From: Planctellipticum variicoloris
GTDB lineage: Bacteria; Planctomycetota; Planctomycetia; Planctomycetales; Planctomycetaceae
Direction: 5' to 3'
NCBI RefSeq assembly: GCF_030622045.1
Contig: NZ_CP130886.1
Location: forward strand, 1,625,557-1,689,556
DNA length: 64,000 nt
The position numbers and the translations under genes were made by a program. Shown here piece by piece: positions 36,852-46,560 of this stretch; the first letter of the stretch is position 1, and each line of letters begins with the position of its first letter. Below the pieces are notes generated by a model that was not told the origin of the DNA, made no database searches, and worked only from the letters and a program-made list of their open reading frames with translations.

Positions 36852-38675
36852 TCAGAAATCGGGTTGTTCCGGCGCCTGCGGGCGGATGACCGGCCGCGCC
36901 GGATTCCGCTGGCGTTCGGCGCGTTCGTCGACGCGAATGCCGATGACTCGGCCAAGCCAGCTCAACGTCCCTTCCTCGAACTCCACGGTCAGCCGAATCC
37001 CGGCGTCCGTTGGCAGCATGTCTGCCCGAATGGCGTCCCCGCCGGCACCAAAGGAGGCGTCAAGCACATCGCGGCGGTTCCCCGGATTCGAGGAATCGTC
37101 GCTCGCCAGCGGAATCCATCGCGACATATGCGTGACAAACTGCAAAGGCGCGCGACTGCGGCGGTCGAGTTTGGGATCGACCGGCTGACTTGCCAGATCG
37201 ATGCTGTGGCGGAGCGATTCCAGAGCCGCGTCGCCGCCGAAGGCCAGCCAGGCCGCCTGCGACGTCACATGGAAATACAGATGCGGTTCCGGTCCCCACA
37301 GACGGGCGAAGTTCGGATCATTCAGCGGCACCTTCAGCCGATGGACCGGGACGTCGCCGATCGAGTCCGCAGCAATCTCCAGCCGTTGCAGGTTCGGATT
37401 GTCGGCGCCGGCCTCTTTCGCCCGTTCCATGAACGCCTGGACTTGCTCGGGGAACTTGCTGCCGCCGGGAAGACGGAACGCCGCAACGGCGACGTACTTC
37501 TCCGGTTCCTCACCCGTCATCTGGAAGATGGCGTCGAAGTGACCGTTCTCGACCGCGGCCCGGAAGACCTTGAACAGTGGTCCCGTGACTTCCAGCAGAC
37601 TTTCGAGGTCATTCGAAGCGGCGCGGGTCGCCAGGTCCTGTTCGGACGCGTCAAAAAACTCCTGGAGCATCTTGCGCTGCCTCTGATCGAACATGGAAGA
37701 GCCGGCCAGCGTCAGAGTCGACGGGTTGTCCAGCAGATTGGCGAAGGCGCTCCGTTTCCCGCTGATGTCCTGAAAGTACTTCGCCAGTTTGCTGTCCGGG
37801 GCGCCGGCGATGTCAAACTCCAGCGTGGCCTTCGACGTCGCCGGATCGACGCGTCCTCCAATGGTCCCTTCTTCCCCCTGCTGCACGATTCGATCGACGG
37901 AATCGAGAAATGACTGACCGTTCATTCGACGCAGGCGGTAGGCGGCATCCGGTTCGTCGTCCTTCTGCTGCATCTCGGCCTGAATCTGAGCCTTGAAGTA
38001 CTCGCGGAAGATCGTCTTCAGCGCCGGCGGAACGTTCCGGATCATGATCGAAAAGGCCACGTCGTAGCGGTCGGTCAGCCGGGCCGCGAGCTTTTCCGGA
38101 TCGGGGAGATCCCGCTCGAGATCCTCGGGTTCGCTCGTCGGATCGAGAACGAACAGGTACTTCCCTTCAATGCGGATCACGGTCGGCCTTGGTCCGAATC
38201 CGTAGTCGATCTCGTAGCGGTCTGAGCGACCGTCGACAGGTCGAACTTGTCCTGTGGCCCCGCCCACCGTCGCCAGCGTATCCAGCGCCTTCGTTTTGTC
38301 TTCCACGGGCAGATAGGCAATGGTGGTCATTCCGGGAGCAAGCCCCGGCTTGATGAAGAACATCAGACCCATCGGACGCGTCCGATCAAGGCCGTTCACG
38401 TCTCGCAGGGTTCCGGTGATCCATTTCTGGATTTGCTCCTCCAGTTCCGCGCGGGCTCCTTGCCGGAGAACAATTCCGGCGGACTCCTTGAGACGGTCGA
38501 AACTCGCCGCGTTCACCATCATCAGCGGCAGCTTCATCTCCAGCGACTTCTCAAGCACCGATTCCTGGGCCTGGAGCCGCCCGCCGCCCGCCAGAATCGC
38601 GACCGTCAGCAGACACGCCAGCAAACCGAACGGCTTCGTAAGATTCGCCCTGGGAACGACTTGAAGAGAACCCAT
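36852..38675 (-). CDS. exported protein of unknown function
   Basis: A 607-residue protein with a signal peptide (TKPFGLLACLLTVAILAGGGRLQAQ). No recognised domain. The body has alternating beta-strands and helices, with notable segments MGLMFFIKPGLAPGMTTIAYLPVED, IRIEGKYLFVLDP and WGPEPHLYFHVTSQAAWLAFGG. The tail is proline-rich (RPVIRPQAPEQPDF). ATG 38675 starts the signal. A strong terminator follows, so it is monocistronic. Similar large exported proteins of unknown role are common in planctomycetes. Confidence 0.8.
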   Translation of the reverse strand: MGSLQVVPRANLTKPFGLLACLLTVAILAGGGRLQAQESVLEKSLEMKLPLMMVNAASFDRLKESAGIVLRQGARAELEEQIQKWITGTLRDVNGLDRTRPMGLMFFIKPGLAPGMTTIAYLPVEDKTKALDTLATVGGATGQVRPVDGRSDRYEIDYGFGPRPTVIRIEGKYLFVLDPTSEPEDLERDLPDPEKLAARLTDRYDVAFSIMIRNVPPALKTIFREYFKAQIQAEMQQKDDEPDAAYRLRRMNGQSFLDSVDRIVQQGEEGTIGGRVDPATSKATLEFDIAGAPDSKLAKYFQDISGKRSAFANLLDNPSTLTLAGSSMFDQRQRKMLQEFFDASEQDLATRAASNDLESLLEVTGPLFKVFRAAVENGHFDAIFQMTGEEPEKYVAVAAFRLPGGSKFPEQVQAFMERAKEAGADNPNLQRLEIAADSIGDVPVHRLKVPLNDPNFARLWGPEPHLYFHVTSQAAWLAFGGDAALESLRHSIDLASQPVDPKLDRRSRAPLQFVTHMSRWIPLASDDSSNPGNRRDVLDASFGAGGDAIRADMLPTDAGIRLTVEFEEGTLSWLGRVIGIRVDERAERQRNPARPVIRPQAPEQPDF

Positions 38676-38981
38676 GCGTGACTCCTGACAGTTCTTCGAA
38701 AGGGGGGACGGATCGCTGAGGAACGCACGTTCTACCCTGTCGGATCGCGGCAAGTTTCGCAAGCGGCGACTTCTTGACGGCGGGAGACCACAGTGATGGC
38801 AAGCGATCGACCGCGCCGACCGCCGTTCGTTCGGCCTGCCTGTCTGTGAATATGGGGAACATGCGTTTGGGATTTCGATTGAAGTGAGTTTTCCGGATCT
38901 GCCGATAAGCGGGATTAGAGATTCTGTACGAGTCGGAGTGCGCTCGTAAATCTCCCGCTGGCCTCTAGCCTCGGAATCAGC
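38676..38981. other. divergent gap upstream of the secretin gene
   Basis: 306 bases. It must hold the promoters for the exported protein (minus) and the secretin (plus), but no clear box was identified. Confidence 0.5.
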
Positions 38982-41900
38982 ATGGAAGCCTTTCGCCGCA
39001 AACGGACTGCAGAACCCTCATCGCGCCGTAACACGCTGCGGGGACTCTGGTTGCAGTCGGTCCATCACGGCCGTCGCTGGGTCATCGGCATGCTCTGCGC
39101 CAGCCAGTTGACGATGGTTCCCGCAGGAAACCTGCAGGCGGCGGACCCGGTCCCCACGGCGGTCCCCGAAGAAGCCCGGCAATCGCTGGTCAAGCTGAAT
39201 CACGTGGCTGCCTCGTGGCAGAAGGTGTTGCAGGAACTGGCCCAGCAGTCAGGCTCCAAGCTGATTGCGGAAAAAGTGCCGAGCGGCAATTTCACTCGCC
39301 TGGACCGACGGGAATACACCCGCAACGAAGCCGTCCGAATCATCAACAGCGAAATCGAACCCAAGGGATTCCGCCTGCTGGAGAAGGGAGAGTACCTCTT
39401 CCTGATCGATATTCCCTCGACCCGGCCGCGCTATCAGCCGGCAGTCATCGGCCCGGCGCATGCCCCGCCGCCATTTGCACCGGCGGCCCCCACTCAGGCC
39501 CTGGAATCCCCCTCTCCCTATCAACGCAAGTTTGAGCCGCTCCGCCGACAGCCCGCGCCTGCCACCGAAATCGAATCCGCGACGGCATCGCCCCGTCAGC
39601 GCGTCCGGACCGTCCAGCACGAGGAATACGCCGAACCGGCCCGCTCGAACCGGCCGCGTGTGACCGCCGCGATGCTTGAAGAAGAGCCGGCCAAGTCCTC
39701 GCAGACGCTGGCCTATCGCGTCCGTCGTCAGACGCCCACCGAACTGGCCCGAGCCGTCTATAAAGCCTTTAAATCACGGGCCAAACTTGACGACAGCGGC
39801 ATCGACGGACTGCCAGCTTTCCACGTCTTCGCCGTCGCCAGCGATGACGCCGCCGGCATGGAACCGCGGATTCAGTTTTCGATCAGCATTGATGAAGAGA
39901 ACGGCGAGCTCCTGATCGACGCCGCCGATGAGGATGTGCGGGCGGTCGTCAAGCTGCTGAAGCTGATCGACGGCGGCAAGGACGGCCATCCGACGCGGCT
40001 GGTCGCCAGCTCCAAGTACGTCTGCCAGATCGCCGCGCAACTTCCCGACGAATTGAATGAACTGCGACGGGCGCGGCGCGAAGCCCCGGCTCGGGCGACT
40101 CTCGCGCAACTCGACGACGACGAAAGCATCGATCGCGCCTTCGCCGCCCAGGATCAGGAACGCGAGGAGCCCGCGCCGGAAGCGACCGAGCCAAAAGCCG
40201 ACGACGCCCCCCGACCTGCTATGCCAAAGACCGGCAACCCGAAGCTGGATGAGAAGATCCAGAAGGAAGTCCTCGGCAACCTGAAAGGCGAAGTCAATAT
40301 CGAAGCGGTGCCGGACCTGGGCGTGCTGATTTTGCGCGGCGGTGAAAAGGACGTCGAGCAGGTGATGCAGGTTATTCGCGAGCTGGAAAAACTCAGCGAA
40401 GGGGCGGCTCCCGAAGTCCACCTGATGTATCTGCGAAACGTCGATTCCGACTCTCTCGCGACGCTGCTGACGACGGTCTACGAACAGCTCGCCAAGTTCC
40501 CCGGTCTGGCGACTCAACCCCGCCAGGCGGTGGCGGTCATTCCGGTCTCCAAGCCCAACGCGGTGCTCATTGTGGCCCCCGCGGCAGACTTGCCCTCGAT
40601 CCTCGATCTCGCCGAGGAACTGGATCAGCCCGTCGATCCGGCGACCGAGTTTCAAGTCTTCTGGCTGAAGTCGGCGGTCGCCACCAAGGTGTCGGAGCTG
40701 ATCAAGGAGTTTTACAACGAACGCAAGGGACTCGACGCCAAACCCCTGGTCGTCGCCGATCCCCGTTCCAATTCCATTGTCGTCCGCGCCCGGCCCCGAG
40801 ATCTGGATGAGATTACCGCCCTGGTTGAGAAGCTCGACAAAGGCGAATCGGGGGCCGTGAGCCAGATTCAGATCTTCTCGCTGAAAAACGCCGTGGCCAC
40901 CGAACTTGCTCAGGTGCTCAACGCCGCGATTCAAAGCGTGCTCGCGCCGCCGCAGTCGAACGCCGGCGGGCAGGCTGGCGGGGCTCTGCAGGGGGTTTCC
41001 GGCGGACAGGTGAGCGATGAATTCCGGGACGCCCGGTCCGCGGTCCTGCAGTTTCTGGCGACCGACGGCACCAGCGAGCGAAAACTTCGCTCGGGAATTC
41101 TGGCGGATATTCGCATCACTCCCGACGCCCGCATGAACAGCCTGCTCGTTTCGGCGCCGGAACAGAGCCTGGGACTGATCGGCGAACTGATCCGGGCCAT
41201 GGACCGGCCGACGTCCGCAGTGGCGGAAATCAAGGTCTTCACGCTGGCGAACGCCGACGCCCAACTGATGGTGACGCAACTCCAGGCGCTCTTTCCGACG
41301 CAGGGCCAGAGCAACCAGGGGGGGCAGCGCGCCGGCAACCAACTCGGCGTCCTGATCGCGGGCGCCGATGACGCCAACAGCGGTCTCATTCCGCTCAAGT
41401 TCTCCGTCGACACCCGCACCAACAGCGTGATCGCCGTCGGCGGCGCCGAGGCTCTGCAGGTGGTGGAAGCCATCCTGCTGCGGCTCGACGAAAGCGACCT
41501 GCGGTCGCGGAAGAACGCCGTCTACCGGCTGAAGAACAGTCCGGCTCAGAACATCGCGACCTCGCTGCAGAACTTCCTGACTTCGCAGCAGCAGCTCGGT
41601 CAGAACGATCCGAATCTGATCAGCAATGTCGAACAGCTCGAACGCGAAGTGATCGTCGTCCCCGAGACCGTCAACAACAGCCTGCTCATCAGTGCGACTC
41701 CCCGCTATTTCGACAGCGTGATGATGATCGTGGAGAAGCTCGACGCCGCCCCGCAGCAGGTCGTCATCCAGGCCCTGCTGGTGGAAGTCGAACTCGACAA
41801 CAACGACGAATTCGGCGTGGAACTGGGCTTCCAGGATCCGATCCTCTTCGGCCGCAGTACGATCACCAACGCGCTGTTTCAGAATACGACGAATCAGACC

Positions 41901-43109
41901 AGTAGCGGCACAACGACGACGCAGACGGTACTTTCTCAGGAAGCCTCTCCCGGGTTCAACTTTGCCAATCCCGTGCTGGGGCTGGGAACTAATAACTCCA
42001 ACAATCAGAAGACCGTGGGTTCGCAGGCCCTCAGCAGCTTCTCGCTCGGACGAACCAACGGGGATCTCGGATACGGCGGCCTGGTGCTGTCGGCGGGCTC
42101 CGATGCGGTCAGCGTCCTGCTGCGTGCCCTGTCGGCGACGCGCCGGGTCCAGGTCTTGAGCCGCCCCCAGATCCGGACGCTGGATAACCAGCAGGCTCAG
42201 ATCATTCAGGGACAGGTCGTTCCGATTGTCAACGGCGTCACGATCTCGGCCCAAGGTCTCGCCAATCCTCAGATTACGCAGCAGGAAGCCGGCATCATCC
42301 TGAACGTCACGCCGCGGATCAATCCGGACGGTCAGATCGTGATGTATGTGAATGCGGAAAAGAGCGCGTTCCTCGCCCAAGGGGTTCCGATCTTCACCGA
42401 CGCGACCAACGGCAACGTGATCGAGTCGCCAATTCGCGACATCCGGTCGGCGGTGACGACCGTCAGCGTCCCCTCCGGGCAGACCGTGGTCATCGGCGGC
42501 ATGATCACCTCGTCAAACGAAACCTCCGAGCGAAAAGTCCCCTGGCTGGGTGATATCCCCATCATCGGTTACGCCTTCCGCTATGACTCGCGAGCCACCA
42601 AGCGGACCGAGCTCCTGATCTTCCTGACGCCGCGACTGGTTCGCGATGACATCGAAGCCGAGGTCATCAAGGACGTCGAAATGGCCCGGATGCACTTTAT
42701 CGAGTCGGAACTCGAAGAAGTCCACGGCCCGCTGCGATCGGTGCCGGGGGCCGAGGGAATTCCTCTCGACATGATGTCCCCGCCAACGACGGGACCGGAA
42801 TCGTACGAGATTCCTTCGACGCCGCCGGCCCCCGGCGCGGTTCCTGAATGGGAGCCGGCCATCCACGGCACGCCCATGTCGCTGCCGGGACCCGCCGAAC
42901 TGCCCCCCGCCCCGGGACCTGAGGCCCGTCGCGAGCCCATCCGTGATTCCGCGATCCAGACCGTCTCCGGTCAGGAACAGTTCTGGGAGCAGGAACGGCT
43001 CAATGCCCGGAGCTCCACCGGAAATTCCCAGGGCCGCGGAGCTGCCGCCGCACCAACGCCGCCCCGATCTCGAATTCCGTGGCTCTCGGCGCCCAAGAAG
43101 TCGAAGTGA
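38982..43109 (+). CDS. gspD: type II secretion-type secretin, very large
   Basis: A 1375-residue outer-membrane secretin. A long-leader signal ends near GNLQAADP. After a variable region come about five or six N1/N2-type modules, each ending in the pattern 'D-R-N-S-hydrophobic': VADPRSNSIVVRA, ITPDARMNSLLVSAP, VDTRTNSVIAVGG, VPETVNNSLLISA. The C-terminal secretin domain holds VQVLSRPQIRTLDNQQAQI, VPSGQTVVIGGMITS and VPWLGDIPIIGYAFRYDS (about residues 1185-1200), then a proline-rich tail. E. coli-type GspD is about 650 residues. It forms the gated outer-membrane pore. No other gsp gene lies in the window; a lipoprotein gene follows. Confidence 0.93.
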   Translation: MEAFRRKRTAEPSSRRNTLRGLWLQSVHHGRRWVIGMLCASQLTMVPAGNLQAADPVPTAVPEEARQSLVKLNHVAASWQKVLQELAQQSGSKLIAEKVPSGNFTRLDRREYTRNEAVRIINSEIEPKGFRLLEKGEYLFLIDIPSTRPRYQPAVIGPAHAPPPFAPAAPTQALESPSPYQRKFEPLRRQPAPATEIESATASPRQRVRTVQHEEYAEPARSNRPRVTAAMLEEEPAKSSQTLAYRVRRQTPTELARAVYKAFKSRAKLDDSGIDGLPAFHVFAVASDDAAGMEPRIQFSISIDEENGELLIDAADEDVRAVVKLLKLIDGGKDGHPTRLVASSKYVCQIAAQLPDELNELRRARREAPARATLAQLDDDESIDRAFAAQDQEREEPAPEATEPKADDAPRPAMPKTGNPKLDEKIQKEVLGNLKGEVNIEAVPDLGVLILRGGEKDVEQVMQVIRELEKLSEGAAPEVHLMYLRNVDSDSLATLLTTVYEQLAKFPGLATQPRQAVAVIPVSKPNAVLIVAPAADLPSILDLAEELDQPVDPATEFQVFWLKSAVATKVSELIKEFYNERKGLDAKPLVVADPRSNSIVVRARPRDLDEITALVEKLDKGESGAVSQIQIFSLKNAVATELAQVLNAAIQSVLAPPQSNAGGQAGGALQGVSGGQVSDEFRDARSAVLQFLATDGTSERKLRSGILADIRITPDARMNSLLVSAPEQSLGLIGELIRAMDRPTSAVAEIKVFTLANADAQLMVTQLQALFPTQGQSNQGGQRAGNQLGVLIAGADDANSGLIPLKFSVDTRTNSVIAVGGAEALQVVEAILLRLDESDLRSRKNAVYRLKNSPAQNIATSLQNFLTSQQQLGQNDPNLISNVEQLEREVIVVPETVNNSLLISATPRYFDSVMMIVEKLDAAPQQVVIQALLVEVELDNNDEFGVELGFQDPILFGRSTITNALFQNTTNQTSSGTTTTQTVLSQEASPGFNFANPVLGLGTNNSNNQKTVGSQALSSFSLGRTNGDLGYGGLVLSAGSDAVSVLLRALSATRRVQVLSRPQIRTLDNQQAQIIQGQVVPIVNGVTISAQGLANPQITQQEAGIILNVTPRINPDGQIVMYVNAEKSAFLAQGVPIFTDATNGNVIESPIRDIRSAVTTVSVPSGQTVVIGGMITSSNETSERKVPWLGDIPIIGYAFRYDSRATKRTELLIFLTPRLVRDDIEAEVIKDVEMARMHFIESELEEVHGPLRSVPGAEGIPLDMMSPPTTGPESYEIPSTPPAPGAVPEWEPAIHGTPMSLPGPAELPPAPGPEARREPIRDSAIQTVSGQEQFWEQERLNARSSTGNSQGRGAAAAPTPPRSRIPWLSAPKKSK

Positions 43110-43211
43110 CGGACGAACCGTTGGGGGGATAACCGGGTCGCCGAAAGGTCGCCCGCACGAATCACGGGTTTCGGTTCGCGGAAATCGCGCTGACTCGAAA
43201 GTGAATGACTG

Positions 43212-44321
43212 ATGACGACTCCCCGGCCCAGCTTTGCCCCCATCCTGCTTCTGCCGTTGTTGCTGGCGGCGTCCGGTTGCGCCACGATCGGACTCCCCTG
43301 GTCGAAGGACCGGATCGCCCGTGCAACGGCCAATAACCCGGCGGTTCAGGTCCTCTGCCTGTGGCAGCCCTCAACTGGCCGGGATCCCGACGGCCTGCCG
43401 TGCCGGGGCTTTGCCGGTCAGATTATCTTCCTGTCCGGCGTCAATACGACGCCCCTGGCTGTCGATGGCGACGTACGGATCTACGTCTTTGACGATCAGG
43501 GAACACTGGAAGAACGCTCGGTTCCCCGGCTCTGGGATTTCGACAGCGGCGCGTGGAATATGCACCTGACCAATTCGTCGCTGGGCGCCGCCTACAGCGT
43601 CTTCATCCCCTACACTCGCCCGGGGTCGCAGCAGACTTCCTGCACGCTGCGACTGCGGCTGACTCCGAAACAGGGGCAGCCGATCTTTTCCGAGACCGCT
43701 TCGGTCATCCTGCCCGGACGAAAAGTGGTGGATACCATCGAACAGTCCACCGACGTCACGTCCGCCAAATCGGGATCGAGCGTCTGGATGTCGGACAGCT
43801 CCGGCATCGTGGCGAACTCGCCCGACTCGATGAAGATGCTGCGGAAGACGACGATTCCGATGGACTCCAGGCTGAAGATCCGGGACGAACAGAACGGCGT
43901 CATCCAGGAAATGGCCTTTGCCGGCGGGGCGCCTGAACCGGCCTCCGCAGATCCGGTCAGCGCCCGCCTGGACCGGCTGGAACAATTGCTCGAAAAGTCC
44001 CTGACTCTTCAGCAGGCAGCGCCTGTTGAACAGTCGGGCATTGTGCAGGCGGCCTATGAGTCGATGTCGCCGGAGGTCGACTCAATGCCGCCGGGGACGT
44101 CTCCGCGAGAACTCGCGCGACGTCCCTCCTTCCGGGGCGATCGGAACTCCGGTGGTCCGTCCGGGGATGGCGTCTCCGTCCCCTCAGTCTCGCGACTGAG
44201 GGCCGGGACCCATCCCCTGGCGACGGATCTGGCTGAGGATCATCCCGCCCCGCCCCGCCGATTGCGGAACAACAGCGATGCACGCGAATTGACTGCAGGG
44301 CATCCCCTGGCAGACGAGTAA
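43212..44321 (+). CDS. lipoprotein downstream of the secretin
   Basis: A 369-residue lipoprotein with lipobox LLAASGC (SFAPILLLPLLLAASGC). The body includes an Ig-like or beta-rich part (VRIYVFDDQGTLEERSVPRLWDFDSG, GAAYSVFIPYTRPGSQQTSCTLRLRLTPKQGQP) and a disordered, serine/glutamine-rich tail. It follows the secretin by about 100 bases on the same strand and could be its pilotin-like or accessory partner; this is inference from position only. Function unknown. Confidence 0.75.
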   Translation: MTTPRPSFAPILLLPLLLAASGCATIGLPWSKDRIARATANNPAVQVLCLWQPSTGRDPDGLPCRGFAGQIIFLSGVNTTPLAVDGDVRIYVFDDQGTLEERSVPRLWDFDSGAWNMHLTNSSLGAAYSVFIPYTRPGSQQTSCTLRLRLTPKQGQPIFSETASVILPGRKVVDTIEQSTDVTSAKSGSSVWMSDSSGIVANSPDSMKMLRKTTIPMDSRLKIRDEQNGVIQEMAFAGGAPEPASADPVSARLDRLEQLLEKSLTLQQAAPVEQSGIVQAAYESMSPEVDSMPPGTSPRELARRPSFRGDRNSGGPSGDGVSVPSVSRLRAGTHPLATDLAEDHPAPPRRLRNNSDARELTAGHPLADE

Positions 44322-44338
44322 CGAATCGCCAAAACCGG

Positions 44339-45430
44339 TTACCCGGCTTCGGCAACGCGATGTTCGAGTTCTGCGACCTCGATTATCGGGCACGACGAAT
44401 CGCTGGTCATCGCCTCAAGGGCGGTCGGATCTTTGAACGCCGAGCCTGTGACCAGGCAGACCACGTGCGACTGAGGATCGAGCAGCCCCTGGCTGGCCGC
44501 CTGCAGGCAACCCGCCACTGCAGTCGCTCCAGCCGGTTCGGAGAAAATCCCTTCTTCGCGCGCCAGCCGCTTCTGGGTCTCCCAGACCAGCTCGTCCGAA
44601 ACCAGATGCCCCGTCCCGCCGTGGACGCGGAGAGCCGCGATCACCTCGTTCCCGTCAATCACGTTGGGGACCTGGAGCCCGCTGATACGGGAGGTACAAC
44701 GCGTCGCCTCCGCAAAGTCTTTTCCCTCGCGGAGCGGCCCGGCGATCGTGCTATTCCCCGCCGGTTGAACGCACTCGACATGCGGCATCCGAGCCAGGCG
44801 TCCGGTCTCCAGCAGGTGAGCGAAGCCGCGCGACACGGCCAGCGTCAGCCCGCCGCCTCCGGCCATGCAGAACACGTGATCCCACGGAGCGGGCGCCTGC
44901 TCGTCGAGCTCGTAGGCCAGCGTATAAACGCCGGTCATCCCGACCGGCGAGTAGTGGAAGGCGCTGATCTGCATCTCCGCTTCGGGGCGGGAGCTCAGCG
45001 ACTTCAGGCAACGGAATACACGATCGGAAACGTCGCTGTCGACGCCGAATCCTCGGACCTTATAAAGCGTGGCGCCGTAGGCCAGCATCTGCTGGAGCTT
45101 CCCTTCCGGAGCCGCCTCGACGATGGCGATTTCGCACTTCAGACCGGCCAGCGCGCAGTAAGCCGCCAAAGAGGCCCCGGTGTTCCCGCTCGAGGTGGCG
45201 ATGCACGTCGTCTTGCCGCGGGCCACCATGTCGGCGATCGCCATCACCGCAAAGCGGTCCTTGTACGAGCCCGACGGATTGGTGAATTCCAGTTTGAAGT
45301 AGAGGTTCGGCAGGCCGACCGACGGCCCCAGTCGACGCGACCGGACGAGTGGCGTATCCCCCTCCCCCAACGTCAGACGAGCCTCAGCAGGAATCGGATC
45401 CAGATCGTCAGCCCAGCGCCAGAAACTCAT
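44339..45430 (-). CDS. thrC: threonine synthase
   Basis: A 363-residue PLP enzyme. The Schiff-base lysine is Lys57 in NPSGSYKDRF, the cofactor phosphate loop is TSSGNTGASLAAYCALAG, and CMAGGGGLTLAV and SEPAGATAVAG complete the fold. It converts O-phosphohomoserine to threonine. A different PLP lyase-fold enzyme is possible but the GSYKDR form favours threonine synthase. ATG 45430 (MSFWRW) is preceded by GAAGGA. An IS5-family element sits 185 bases upstream of this start. Confidence 0.82.
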   Translation of the reverse strand: MSFWRWADDLDPIPAEARLTLGEGDTPLVRSRRLGPSVGLPNLYFKLEFTNPSGSYKDRFAVMAIADMVARGKTTCIATSSGNTGASLAAYCALAGLKCEIAIVEAAPEGKLQQMLAYGATLYKVRGFGVDSDVSDRVFRCLKSLSSRPEAEMQISAFHYSPVGMTGVYTLAYELDEQAPAPWDHVFCMAGGGGLTLAVSRGFAHLLETGRLARMPHVECVQPAGNSTIAGPLREGKDFAEATRCTSRISGLQVPNVIDGNEVIAALRVHGGTGHLVSDELVWETQKRLAREEGIFSEPAGATAVAGCLQAASQGLLDPQSHVVCLVTGSAFKDPTALEAMTSDSSCPIIEVAELEHRVAEAG

Positions 45431-45615
45431 TGGCCATCCTTCAAGGGGAATTGTGCAGTGCATGCGACGCGAGAATGTCGAACTCCGTCCGCGATCAGGC
45501 GTTCTGTCAGTTGTCCGTCGGCAGTGGCCGGTGGTCAGTGGCAGGGCTCCGCGAATGCAACTCTCACGGTCTAATGCACCTCCTGCACTTCAATTCTCGA
45601 TCCTGTCCGCTCCTA

Positions 45616-46498
45616 GGGCGTGTGGACATTCATAGGACATCGACCATGAGCGCCGCCAGCCAGACGAAGCCGGCGAAGTTTTCGAGGGTCTTTTCGTAAC
45701 GTGTGGCCACGCGGCGAAACTGTTTGATGCGGTTGAAGAAGCGTTCCACCTGGTTGCGGTGTTTGTAGCGCTGCTTGTCGTAGCGCTTCCTGGTCTTGCG
45801 GTTCTTGTGGGGCTTGATGCAGGCTTTCGCCTGCAGTTTCCGGATCTGGTCTCGCGTTTCATCTCCGTCGTAGGCCGTATCTGCGATCACGTGTTCGATT
45901 TGTCCGGGTTCGAACGATTCGAGCAGCGCGCGGCCATGAGGGCCGTCTCCGTCCTGCCCGGGACTCAGGTGCATGGCCGCCAGATGTCCGTTCTTTTCCA
46001 CCGCCGCGTGGATTTTGGTGTTCAGACCTCCGCGAGAGCGGCCAACGCCGCGACGGCGGTCCGCGTCTTCTTTTTTTCCTCCGCTTCGCGTCGGCCGCCA
46101 ACGGCGGCCAGATGGACCTTGATCGATGTCGAATCGAGTTGCAGTTCCTCAAGATCGAGTTCGCCGAGCTCCCGGACGACGGCCTCCCAGACCCCGTTCT
46201 CGCACCAGCGATCAAACCGCCGCCAGACGGAGTTCCAGTTGCCAAAACGCTCCGGCAGATCGCGCCAGGGCACTCCCGTTTTGGCCACGTACAAAACGGC
46301 GTCCACGAACAGCCGATTGTCCTCCCCGGACCGGCCGGGATCGCCCGGCTTTCCAGGAAGCAAATTCCGGATACGATCCCATTGTTCATCCGTGAGAGCA
46401 TGTCGCGGCGGCACTGCGAGGTCCTCCATGACCAGTTTCAAGCCGCAAGATCATTGCAATTCCAGGAAATCTCCGAAAGAGGAATGTCCACACGCCCT
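45616..46498 (-). mobile_element. IS5-family insertion sequence (IS427-like), complete
   Basis: An 883-bp element with terminal inverted repeats GGGCGTGTGGACATTC (45616-45631) and its reverse complement (46483-46498), flanked by TA (45614-45615 and 46499-46500). Joining the flanks gives CTAG, the target preferred by the IS427 group. It carries one transposase encoded in two frames. Length is typical. It lies in the region upstream of thrC on the minus strand. Confidence 0.92.
45630..46441 (-). CDS. IS5-family transposase with programmed -1 frameshift
   Basis: Two overlapping frames: the first (46022-46441, 139 codons; [46 protein letters not shown]) and the second (ending at 45630; [45 protein letters not shown]). 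A run of seven A in the sense strand (GAGGAAAAAAAGAAG) lets the ribosome slip back one base, joining EE KKK to [17 protein letters not shown]. The fused product has the DDE residues D (LDSTS), D (ADTAYDG) and E (VERFFNRIK). Frameshifting of this type is known in this IS group; here it is inferred from sequence. Confidence 0.9.
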
Positions 46499-46551
46499 AG
46501 TTTTCTCCGCGTCCTCCGTGCCTCTGCGGTAAAATCTTCTCTTCGATCTTT
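46499..46551. repeat. TCCGCGTCCTCCGTGCCTCTGCGG-type extragenic repeat
   Basis: TTTTCTCCGCGTCCTCCGTG followed by CCTCTGCGGTAAAATCTTCT. Read on the other strand it is the ACCGCAGAGGCACGGAGGAC...GAGAA text that recurs between genes of planctomycetes and several other phyla. The IS5 element is inserted at its edge. Confidence 0.6.
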
Positions 46552-46560
46552 GACAGTCGG

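Noticed and set aside
36479-36955. 158-codon minus-strand frame after the exported protein gene
   Set aside because: Overlaps the end of that gene and the terminator, and has low-complexity arginine/serine content.
39774-42380. 868-codon minus-strand frame within the secretin gene
   Set aside because: Antisense of a clear secretin; no domain recognised.
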